A stretch of 32,264 nt of DNA from Oscillospiraceae bacterium (lineage in GTDB: Bacteria; Bacillota; Clostridia; UBA1381; UBA9506). The stretch is from assembly GCA_015068615.1 (NCBI GenBank), contig SVKE01000010.1:1-32264 (forward strand), read 5' to 3'. Of the stretch, positions 25,491 through 32,264 are shown piece by piece. Positions within the stretch are counted from its first letter, which is position 1. Each line of letters begins with the position of its first letter. Both the position numbers and the translations under genes were made by a program. The notes under the pieces are model-generated. The model saw nothing but the letters and a program-made list of their open reading frames with translations, searched no databases and was not told the origin of the DNA.

Positions 25491-27815
25491 ATGAAAAAAC
25501 TGTTTGCTTTTGTGCTGACGGCCCTGTTGCTGCTCGGCACATTGCCGACCTCTGCGGCACCCCTTTGTGTGACTGAAACAAAAACCTTAATACAAGGCGT
25601 GACCTATACCCACATGGAGCGCCTTTCCGAAAACGGCTGGCAGGACATTTATGTGGTACAGGCCGATTTAAATGAGCCACATTTAAAATTTGACGTGTTA
25701 AACAGCGCATCGGGCAAAAGCTACCTGCAAAACACCTATGATATGGCTGTAGAAGCTGATGCGGTGGCAGCCATTAATGCAGACTTCTTTGCAGCCAAGC
25801 GCGGAGAATCGGGCCGTGGCAGCGCCATCGGACTTGAAATAACGGACGGCGTGCTGCACACCTCTCCCGCCGCTTATGAGAGCATGAATGTTCTTTACCA
25901 GCCAAAGGAGGACGACACGCTGTACTTCAACCAATTTACATATCAGTTTACTGTAACGGCTCCGGACGGCACAAGCGAAAGCATTCTGGTCATCAATAAG
26001 TACGATGACCTGCGCGGCGTGGTGATGTACACGCCCGATTGGGGCGCAGAAACGCCCGGTTCCGGCAACGATGTGCTAGAAATCGTGGTAACAGACGGCG
26101 TTGTGACGGATAAGCGCTGGGATCATGGTCCCGCACAAATTCCCGAAAACGGCTATGTGCTCTCGAGCAATCTGACGATAAACACCTTTTTAGATGACCA
26201 CCTGAATGTGGGAGACCCGGTCACTCTGGAAGTGACTACGTTGCCGAACTTTAATAATCTGCAAACAGCCGTCGGCGGCGGCGGTATGATTTTGGTGGAC
26301 GGCCAGGTGCCCAAAAGCTTTTCTCACACCATCAGCGGTTTGCAGCCTCGTTCTGCCGTGGGCATTGATAAAACCGGTAAAATAATTACGCTGGCGGCTG
26401 TTGATGGTAGAAGGAGCGAGGCCGTGGGCATGACGCAAACCCAGCTGGGATATCTAATGGCAGAGTTAGGCTGCTATAATGCCATGAATTTAGACGGCGG
26501 CGGCTCCACACTGCTGGCTGCCAAGGATGAAAACGGACACAGCGTGTTAAATCAACCCTCGGATGGCTATAAGCGACCGGTGACAAATTCCATTGGTATA
26601 TTGGCCGAAAATTTACAAAAGCCCGTGCTCTCTGCCGTGCAGCTTTCAGCTGATGACGAAAATCTGTTTTTAGGCACAACACGTTGGCTAAGGCTCGAAG
26701 GACTTGACCAGTATGGGCGCGTACTAAAAAATGCCATCACAGAGCCTATAGAGTGGTTGGTGACGGAAGGCAGCGGCAGCGTAACAGGAGATCTGCTCCG
26801 GGCGGATACCACAGGCCACATCACCGTGCGTGGCAGCTATGGCGGTTTTTCCGACGAAATAACACTACAGGTTTTAGATACACCGCATCGTATAGAAGCG
26901 GCCACAACCGATATCCGTTTGTCACCCGGAGAGAGCAAGAGTGTATTTTTGACGGGGTGGGATGCAAATGGCCATAAGGCTCTGATTTATCCCAGAGATA
27001 TGACCATGACTGTCTTAAATACTGCGGTTGCCAAAATGAACGGCAACGCCCTGCAGGGGCTTTCAACCGGCTCTACAGTGGTCACGGCGAGCCTGGGCGA
27101 TGTCAGCGCAAACATGGTGGCAACAGTAGGCGATGCCGAGCCTACAAAACTCCCCAAAAATGCCGTCATTCCAGACAGTGCGCAAGTCTCCCGCGAGCCG
27201 GTAGACGAAGGTAGCTTTCGCTTCACGGTATTCGGTAATACCAGAACACCCGTAAAGCTGTTTGACCTGTATATGATGAATGGTGTTGTCAATGCGGTGC
27301 AAAAGGAAAGCGACATGAACTTCTTTGTGGGCAACGACATTAACAAGAAGCTTCTGACAAATCTGGGTGATAGCTTGAAAACTGCCGACGGATATAGCCT
27401 GTCTACCCACCAGGGGAATACCTTTATCACCATGAAAAATGCCTACGGAAAGAGCTTATATGCCTCCGACAGCAAGCAATGGGAAAAGCTCCGGGCTGAT
27501 ATCGAAGCCATAAGCGGCGGCAATCTGTTTGTCTTTTTAAATGACCATAACATTTCGCCGGCAGATATTGAGTTGACGCTGTTTAAAAAGCTGATGGAGG
27601 AAGCGGCAGAAAAATGCAGTTCTGTGTATGTTTTTGCTGGAGGATATGTGAATGAAACAGTGATAGAAAACGGCGTACGGTATATCACAACAGCCGGCAT
27701 TTTTCCAAGCATCGGCTTAAAACCGCCGGCCACAAACATTTCTTATGTGAAGTATTATCTTGTCACAGTGAACGGCGACACCGTCACCTATGAAACAAAG
27801 GGAATTGTGAAATAA
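25491..27815 (+). CDS. Secreted NAGPA-domain (phosphodiester glycosidase) protein
   Basis: A 774-residue exported protein. A signal peptide (about 1-23, MKKLFAFVLTALLLLGTLPTSA) precedes the phosphodiester-glycosidase (NAGPA) domain (about 60-370). That domain has AAINADFFA, VGGGGMILVDG, SAVGIDKTGKIITLAAVDGR and the signature MNLDGGGSTLL near residue 335. Relatives cleave GlcNAc-phosphodiesters, and in Gram-positive bacteria may act on wall-polymer linkages; the substrate here is unknown. Residues 375-545 look like one or two Ig-like folds. The C-terminal 200 residues resemble a calcineurin-type phosphoesterase, but the usual VFGDTR motif reads VFGNTR and expected histidines are missing, so this part is probably inactive. 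AAAGGAG precedes the ATG. It may be co-transcribed with galU. Confidence 0.85.
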   Translation: MKKLFAFVLTALLLLGTLPTSAAPLCVTETKTLIQGVTYTHMERLSENGWQDIYVVQADLNEPHLKFDVLNSASGKSYLQNTYDMAVEADAVAAINADFFAAKRGESGRGSAIGLEITDGVLHTSPAAYESMNVLYQPKEDDTLYFNQFTYQFTVTAPDGTSESILVINKYDDLRGVVMYTPDWGAETPGSGNDVLEIVVTDGVVTDKRWDHGPAQIPENGYVLSSNLTINTFLDDHLNVGDPVTLEVTTLPNFNNLQTAVGGGGMILVDGQVPKSFSHTISGLQPRSAVGIDKTGKIITLAAVDGRRSEAVGMTQTQLGYLMAELGCYNAMNLDGGGSTLLAAKDENGHSVLNQPSDGYKRPVTNSIGILAENLQKPVLSAVQLSADDENLFLGTTRWLRLEGLDQYGRVLKNAITEPIEWLVTEGSGSVTGDLLRADTTGHITVRGSYGGFSDEITLQVLDTPHRIEAATTDIRLSPGESKSVFLTGWDANGHKALIYPRDMTMTVLNTAVAKMNGNALQGLSTGSTVVTASLGDVSANMVATVGDAEPTKLPKNAVIPDSAQVSREPVDEGSFRFTVFGNTRTPVKLFDLYMMNGVVNAVQKESDMNFFVGNDINKKLLTNLGDSLKTADGYSLSTHQGNTFITMKNAYGKSLYASDSKQWEKLRADIEAISGGNLFVFLNDHNISPADIELTLFKKLMEEAAEKCSSVYVFAGGYVNETVIENGVRYITTAGIFPSIGLKPPATNISYVKYYLVTVNGDTVTYETKGIVK

Positions 27816-27827
27816 TCAAATAGATAA

Positions 27828-27983
27828 TAAAGGGGCTATCTCCTTAAACAAATTAGTGCATAAAAATATTTTTTCTGTAGGGGCTGATGTCCACATCAGC
27901 CCGTTTTTCGGGTCGATGTAGGTATCGACCCCTACATGTTGAATATGTATGCAAATAAGATGTTTATTGAGATAGTCCCCTAT
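27828..27983. repeat. MITE-like inverted-repeat element with nested hairpins
   Basis: Outer arms near 27829-27850 and 27960-27983 are imperfect inverted repeats sharing AGGGG, TATCTC and TAAACA in order. Inside, a second palindromic unit runs from GTAGGGG (27877) to CCCCTAC (27935) and holds two strong hairpins: 27881-27890 with 27893-27902, and 27910-27917 with 27924-27931. No gene is present. The structure suits a non-autonomous element with another repeat inside it. The exact ends and target duplication are unclear. Confidence 0.5.
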
Positions 27984-28022
27984 TGTATAACGAAAGCCAC
28001 TCGATGGTTTTTGAAGTAGTAA

Positions 28023-28067
28023 AATAAAAGTAGACACATGGAAAACCACCATGTATCTACTTTTATT
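28023..28067. repeat. Long hairpin at the left end of the IS derivative
   Basis: A 19-bp inverted repeat with one mismatch (28023-28041 with 28049-28067, 7-nt loop) includes the left terminal repeat. In a transcript entering from outside it would form a stable hairpin ahead of the OrfA start, a common way for insertion sequences to limit read-through expression. Confidence 0.65.
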
Positions 28068-28102
28068 GTTTTTGTGATAAAATAATTATGGAGGTGTTTG
28101 AG

Positions 28103-28453
28103 TTGAAAAAAGGACAGAAAAAACGAATATGGACAAAGGAACAGAAGTTAGCAATAATAAAAAGATATTACGAAGAACATGTATCCGCCGCTTCTCTTGC
28201 CGAAGAGTATGAGGCTGATAAATCAATGATATGCCGATGGATAAGGAACTACAATCAATATGGTGAATCAGTATTTGATTTTAAAAACAGTGGAAAAGGC
28301 AATCTGTTTTCTGCGTTACATACCAGTAAATCTTTAACTGAAACTGACAGATTAAGTTTGCAATTAGCAAAGTTAGAAATAGAAAACGAACGATTTAAAA
28401 AAGGATACCTCATGAAAGGAGTCGGTGCAAACAGGGATTATCATACAAATTAA
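28103..28453 (+). CDS. IS3-family OrfA-like transposase HTH protein
   Basis: A 116-residue basic helix-turn-helix protein of the IS3 OrfA type (MKKGQKKRIWTKEQKLAIIKRYYEE, then AASLAEEYEADKSMICRWIRNYNQYG), with a C-terminal leucine-zipper-like segment (LSLQLAKLEIENERFKKGY). OrfA binds the element ends. I chose the TTG at 28103, since GGAGG ends 8 nt before it; an ATG at 28088 is in frame but has no such site. A slippery A6G heptamer (28397-28403) near the end is where IS3 elements shift into OrfB, but no OrfB frame follows, only a hairpin and the right end. It is therefore a remnant able at most to bind DNA. Confidence 0.8.
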   Translation: MKKGQKKRIWTKEQKLAIIKRYYEEHVSAASLAEEYEADKSMICRWIRNYNQYGESVFDFKNSGKGNLFSALHTSKSLTETDRLSLQLAKLEIENERFKKGYLMKGVGANRDYHTN

Positions 28454-28459
28454 ATTACA

Positions 28460-28494
28460 AAACCCCTGTTCAATATAGAATTGAACAAGGGTTT
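28460..28494 (+). terminator. Hairpin after the OrfA-like gene
   Basis: A 15-bp stem with one mismatch (28460-28474 with 28480-28494) follows the stop codon within 7 bp and lies inside the IS ends. No long T-run follows, so it may terminate only weakly. Confidence 0.5.
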
Positions 28495-28562
28495 GCATAG
28501 TTTGTGGTTTTTAGTGTCTACTTTTACTTGACAAGTGCACTAAGCTGGTGGTTTTCGTTACA

Positions 28563-28597
28563 CAAAAAAAGCGTAGCAGTCATAAAACTACTACGCT
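28563..28597 (-). terminator. Rho-independent terminator of the SLH operon
   Basis: Read on the minus strand, an 11-bp stem with one mismatch (28587-28597 with 28570-28580) and a 6-nt loop is followed by a run of seven T (28564-28570, sharing one base with the stem). It lies 66 bp beyond the stop codon of the S-layer-homology gene and fits as its terminator. Confidence 0.8.
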
Positions 28598-28662
28598 ATA
28601 AAAGTCTAACTTTTTGGGATCACATTAGTGCATTCTGCGCTAGAGTCTTTTTTAATTGCCTT

Positions 28663-31600
28663 TTACTGATAGGGATAAACAATGGCAAGCTTCGGTTGAC
28701 CTCCATTGGAAAATAGCATCACTCTATTTGACGCAATGTCATACTCGTACAAATCGCTACCCTCCACCAAAGTCGGTGTTGTACCCTCTGTATCGCAGTA
28801 TATAATCTTGGAGAGAGCCGTTTTGGGGTAGATCTCATCAAGACTATACGGAGTTGTCAACGTGAATTTTTTTTGGTCAACGTTAGAGAGTGTACCAAAC
28901 TGATAGCGATAGGGGGCGAAGGAGAAATCCGGATAGTTACCGCCGATCGTGTACCATGCTTTGCACAAGGGACTTTCGCCCGCTGTCGGCATGGTCGTCT
29001 GGTCATAGTCAAAGACACGTTCCACGGCCTGGGCCGTTGAGGCACCACCTACTATTTCATAGCGCACCAGATCGCCAAAGCCAAGCTCTGTTACATTGCT
29101 GATATAGATGGCCTTTTCCTCATCTGTCAGAGCAGAAAGCGCGCTCGCATTAACCTGATGGCGATGCTGTCCATTTTTGAGGCAATTAGGTTTTTCCTGA
29201 AACAGAAGACCTGTTTCTATCATTTCCATTGTACTTTCAACATAGAAGGAGGTCTTAGTCAGATTGAGAACGTTATATCCGCTGACCTTCATCACCACAG
29301 TATCGTCCACCACAGCGGTAGTAACCTTTTCCACCAGCAAATTGGGTGCAGTATTAGTGCTAATAACTGCACTCGTTTGGCCGCCTGACATATTGATGTC
29401 GGTCTTAACAAAGCAGGTAGGGTAACCGTCTTCATCCAGCATGTAGGCCTGCAACCCAAGCGAATGGAAATCGTTCTGGCCCGCGGCTTGCGCAACCGTT
29501 CTTACATAATACAGCGAGTCATAAGAGGAATCTGCCGTGTAAGTGCCGTTCACCTTGGGAAGCACAAAGGTGGGGGTGTCACTTTTCGCAAAGTAAATCT
29601 GATCCTGATAAGACCAGAAGGAAGAAGTAGCCGATGTATACAATGCCGTGCCGATATACCGATCCTTATTAAAGCTTATGCCGTCAGCCGCTTCTGCCGC
29701 TGTCTCCACCAGCGTGTCGAACACCTTAATCTGCCCGGCGCCATTGAGCTTAAAGCGCAGCATAGAGAGCTCAAAGCGCTCTGTGCCGCGTGCGGCAACT
29801 ATCATGTCCGCCAAATCCTCGCGCGTCACTGAAACTCCGTCCAGCGTCACTTTTTCTGCTACATCATGTTCCTTCCACGTGCCATCTTGCGTAAACATAC
29901 GGAAGGTCACACTAGGAGTAAGTCCGGTACCGATGGCAGTCTTCTGAGAGAAAGCAATCGTCCATTCCTCCGAACCCCGCTCCATCCATAAAATTTCTCC
30001 TGCCTCGTCTACAAAGGCTTTCACGTCTTCACCGGGTCGTGGCTCAAACGCCCAAGTCTCATCCTTATAGAAGCATGAAAGCGGATAGGTTGTGCCATCG
30101 ATTGCAGCTTCCTCGTCCGAAATGGCCGTCAGCTTTCCTTCAACCGGCTTGTTGTAAAGAATAATCCGGCAGTTTTTGCCGTCCGGCGTAGAGAACAGCT
30201 TAATTACAGTATCCTTTGCAACCTTGTTAACAGATTGCGCATTACCCTCAGCATTTGTAACGGAAAGTGAGTCGCGCTCTAGCAGTATGCGCTCACCCTC
30301 TGTATTCACGATGGTAAGCTCTGTTTCATTTGAAAAAGCACCTGCTACATAATGCACGGTATATTCTTCAAGAAATACCACGTCATATATGCCGTTGCGA
30401 TTGTTATCAAGCAACCGCATCTGGCCGTTTTTCAGCATTAAATCTTCCGTTGTATGATAAGGATGTACCAAACCATTCTTTATGACATAGAAATTATCCT
30501 CCAGGGTGTATCTTTCATCATCGCCGTCATCGTCCAGGGCGATAATGCGACCGCTATTGATATCGGCCTCTGTTGAGATGAGGCGCGAGGCAGGAAGCAC
30601 AACCTCCTCATCGCGGCCGGTAAGCCAGGCCAGCAAAATACGGTCAGGGGCATCCTGATCCGTGGCAATAATCACATTTTTGCCTATATAGGCATCCAAC
30701 CTGCCGTTCGGATCGCTAAAGGCTTTGCCGCCGATGCGTACCGCATGCTTTCCTTGCTTTGTATCGCCGTCTAGGCTAGTGAGTCTGGTTTCCTCTACAA
30801 CACCTTGCGTCAGCACGAGGTTATGCCGACGACGCAACAAGTCTGCATCTTCCTCAAAAACAAGGCGTCCCTCATGCGCGGCATACATATTAAAATCCGG
30901 TGCCAAAAGAGCATTATAGAACACTCTGTGCGCATCAGCACGGTTGATGGGCTCATTCAGAGTTTCGTATTCTACCCCCTCCAGCAAATCTAGCTTGTCG
31001 GCCAGATTCAGCACATGGCTCGCACCGTTTCCAAACAACGTCTGCACCACATCATCATAGCCGATGGCGCGGAGCGTCATAAATAACAGCTCTGTTTTGG
31101 AAACATATTCATTCGGCCGGAAGGTTTCGCCGTCACTGCCTGTCACAATACCCAGATGATAGGCCGTCATAATGTCCTGATAATTCTTGTGGGTGGCTGG
31201 AACATCGGTAAAGGGCAGATAACCGGAAAAACTGGCGTTGCTACCAAGGGCCTTCACAACGGCCCTGGCCGCTTGGGCGCGGGTCAGTAGATGATCCACG
31301 CCGAAAATGCTGTCATTCACATTCTCCACAAGACCCAAGTAGGTGAGAAGGCTTAAAGGCCCCTCTTGCTTATGGCCGATCACATCTACGCCGATTTCGA
31401 TTTCATTTGGGTCAAGAATGTAGCCATAAATTTCAATCTCCGCAAATACAGAGTGGCCTAAACTTTTCTGTGCCACGCGTACATAACGATACGGCGTTTT
31501 GGAGGTTATGCGAACCTCCGCAGGCACGCCAAATCCCGGATCAGTACTATCCACGGCTACCATGCGCTCTTTCACAGCAAAATCCGGAGTGTTGGAAAGC

Positions 31601-31902
31601 TCAAGGATTAAATTCGTTCGGGTTCCCACTTGATCTATATCAGTACGGGGATAGAGCATGACGGAAGTAATCCTATATGTCTCTCCCAAATCCACCGTAA
31701 CGGCGCCACTTCCTGCCCAAATGCTCTTTAGATTGCCATCCGTAAGGTTATTGGTAGTGTAGCCGCCCATGGTAGAGTCGGCCGTAATAGTCTTGCCCAC
31801 AGCAAGATTTTCTCCGCTGTCCTCTGCAGCATAGCCCGTGAGGACAGGAAGAGTTCCTATAATGAGTAATACACTAAGCAGTAACGTAATCAGTTTTTTC
31901 AT
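28663..31902 (-). CDS. SLH and F5/8 type C domain surface protein
   Basis: A 1079-residue exported protein. A signal peptide (about 1-25, MKKLITLLLSVLLIIGTLPVLTGYA) precedes a discoidin-like F5/8 type C domain (about 30-162, NLAVGKTITADSTMGG and YRYVRVAQKSLGHSVFAEIEIYGY). Two or three SLH units follow (about 185-335, FTDVPATHKNYQDIMTAYHLGIVTG and GETFRPNEYVSKTELLFM), which anchor proteins to secondary wall polymers. The remaining 740 residues are beta-rich with no domain I can name; LDDDGDDERYTLED and LDNNRNGIYDVVF look like calcium-binding Asp/Asn loops. Its ATG overlaps the stop of the upstream SLH gene by 4 bp, with AAAGGAGG as binding site, so the two are translationally coupled. Substrate, if any, is unknown; carbohydrate binding is inferred from F5/8. 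Confidence 0.9.
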   Translation of the reverse strand: MKKLITLLLSVLLIIGTLPVLTGYAAEDSGENLAVGKTITADSTMGGYTTNNLTDGNLKSIWAGSGAVTVDLGETYRITSVMLYPRTDIDQVGTRTNLILELSNTPDFAVKERMVAVDSTDPGFGVPAEVRITSKTPYRYVRVAQKSLGHSVFAEIEIYGYILDPNEIEIGVDVIGHKQEGPLSLLTYLGLVENVNDSIFGVDHLLTRAQAARAVVKALGSNASFSGYLPFTDVPATHKNYQDIMTAYHLGIVTGSDGETFRPNEYVSKTELLFMTLRAIGYDDVVQTLFGNGASHVLNLADKLDLLEGVEYETLNEPINRADAHRVFYNALLAPDFNMYAAHEGRLVFEEDADLLRRRHNLVLTQGVVEETRLTSLDGDTKQGKHAVRIGGKAFSDPNGRLDAYIGKNVIIATDQDAPDRILLAWLTGRDEEVVLPASRLISTEADINSGRIIALDDDGDDERYTLEDNFYVIKNGLVHPYHTTEDLMLKNGQMRLLDNNRNGIYDVVFLEEYTVHYVAGAFSNETELTIVNTEGERILLERDSLSVTNAEGNAQSVNKVAKDTVIKLFSTPDGKNCRIILYNKPVEGKLTAISDEEAAIDGTTYPLSCFYKDETWAFEPRPGEDVKAFVDEAGEILWMERGSEEWTIAFSQKTAIGTGLTPSVTFRMFTQDGTWKEHDVAEKVTLDGVSVTREDLADMIVAARGTERFELSMLRFKLNGAGQIKVFDTLVETAAEAADGISFNKDRYIGTALYTSATSSFWSYQDQIYFAKSDTPTFVLPKVNGTYTADSSYDSLYYVRTVAQAAGQNDFHSLGLQAYMLDEDGYPTCFVKTDINMSGGQTSAVISTNTAPNLLVEKVTTAVVDDTVVMKVSGYNVLNLTKTSFYVESTMEMIETGLLFQEKPNCLKNGQHRHQVNASALSALTDEEKAIYISNVTELGFGDLVRYEIVGGASTAQAVERVFDYDQTTMPTAGESPLCKAWYTIGGNYPDFSFAPYRYQFGTLSNVDQKKFTLTTPYSLDEIYPKTALSKIIYCDTEGTTPTLVEGSDLYEYDIASNRVMLFSNGGQPKLAIVYPYQ

Positions 31903-32264
31903 TTAGCCTGCGCCTCCTTTTCGGTTCTTGCCGCATCTATCACATCTATAAACCGGCTGTAAATCGCAGCCGCCTGCGCACGGGTAGCCGTTTCCTTCGG
32001 GCCGAAGCTACCGTCTGAGAAGCCGGTAATAATGCCCATGCCACCCAACACACAGACTGCGTCCTTAGCATAGTCTGAAATGGAAGCCTCGTCGGAGAAG
32101 CTGACAATATTTTCGTCATTTGCCGCACCATACTTTAAGAGTGCACGATAAATGGTCACAGCCAAATCTTCTCGCGTCATTTGTCTGCCCAGACCGAATT
32201 CCGTTCTGGAAAGGCCATTCACAAGACCGTTTGCCAAGGCAGTCGTGATATACGGATAATACCA
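31899..32264 (-). CDS. SLH-domain protein, C-terminal part, cut by window edge
   Basis: The reading frame is open from the window edge: the first complete codons give WYYPYITTALANGLVNGL, the start of an SLH motif. A second SLH unit follows (FSDEASISDYAKDAVCVLGGMGIITGFSDGSFGPKETATRAQAAAIYSRFI), then a short charged tail ending EKEAQAK. Only 121 residues are visible; the start lies beyond 32264. SLH repeats at the C-terminus anchor a larger exported protein to the wall. A TTG at 32237 is in frame but is internal, not a start. The stop codon overlaps the ATG of the next SLH gene by 4 bp. Confidence 0.9.
   Translation of the reverse strand, partial: WYYPYITTALANGLVNGLSRTEFGLGRQMTREDLAVTIYRALLKYGAANDENIVSFSDEASISDYAKDAVCVLGGMGIITGFSDGSFGPKETATRAQAAAIYSRFIDVIDAARTEKEAQAK

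Larger units (their letters stand above)
28018..28533 (+). mobile_element. IS3-like element with orfB missing
   Basis: Imperfect 20-bp terminal inverted repeats (28018-28037 and 28514-28533, 17 of 20 matching, with AAAAGTAGACAC identical) enclose a 516-bp unit. AGT occurs directly before and directly after the unit (28015-28017, 28534-28536), as expected for the 3-5 bp duplications of the IS3 family. Only an OrfA-type gene is present; the DDE transposase OrfB is absent, so the copy could move only with help in trans. The surrounding base composition is more AT-rich than the neighbouring genes. Confidence 0.7.

Overview
The window is typical chromosomal DNA of a moderate-GC member of the Firmicutes, most likely class Clostridia. 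The support is a PolC-type DNA polymerase III, an hrcA-grpE-dnaK-dnaJ operon behind a perfect CIRCE operator, a LexA/DinR-type SOS box in front of a small LysM membrane protein, S-layer-homology surface proteins, and sigma-A promoters with 17-bp spacers. No rRNA, tRNA or CRISPR array was seen. Species cannot be assigned from the sequence alone.

Layout. 1-467 is gene-free but dense in structure. It holds a truncated palindromic intergenic repeat ending in a + strand terminator, a run of hairpins with its own minus-strand promoter, and a divergent promoter for a small XRE regulator (468-863). A bidirectional terminator separates this gene from a long minus-strand block. That block holds two operons. 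hrcA-grpE-dnaK-dnaJ-lplA-apeB (8061 down to 903) is heat-shock controlled and extended by a lipoate ligase and an M18 aminopeptidase. ispG-polC-DUF554-comEC-holA (17768 down to 8191) covers isoprenoid synthesis, replication and DNA uptake.

At about 17.8 kb transcription diverges. The plus-strand block starts with a LexA-box-controlled YneA-like LysM protein, followed by a structured leader and tspO. A new promoter then precedes vanW-G5, radA, nusB, xseA, a ttcA-like PP-loop gene, galU and a secreted NAGPA-domain protein. This is a housekeeping set for DNA repair, transcription antitermination, tRNA modification, UDP-glucose synthesis and the cell envelope.

27.8-28.6 kb is a landing zone for mobile DNA: a MITE-like inverted-repeat element, then a 0.5-kb IS derivative with both ends and a probable target duplication, but only its OrfA-like HTH gene. 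The last 3.6 kb (minus strand) carries two translationally coupled S-layer-homology surface proteins, the upstream one running off the window edge.

The least explained signals are three. One is the region divergent from the XRE gene, with a probable promoter, operator-like repeats and a compact multi-hairpin fold. The second is the leader of tspO, whose predicted folding hides the ribosome binding site and offers competing pairings. The third is the cluster of LexA-like half-sites around the promoter of the LysM gene.
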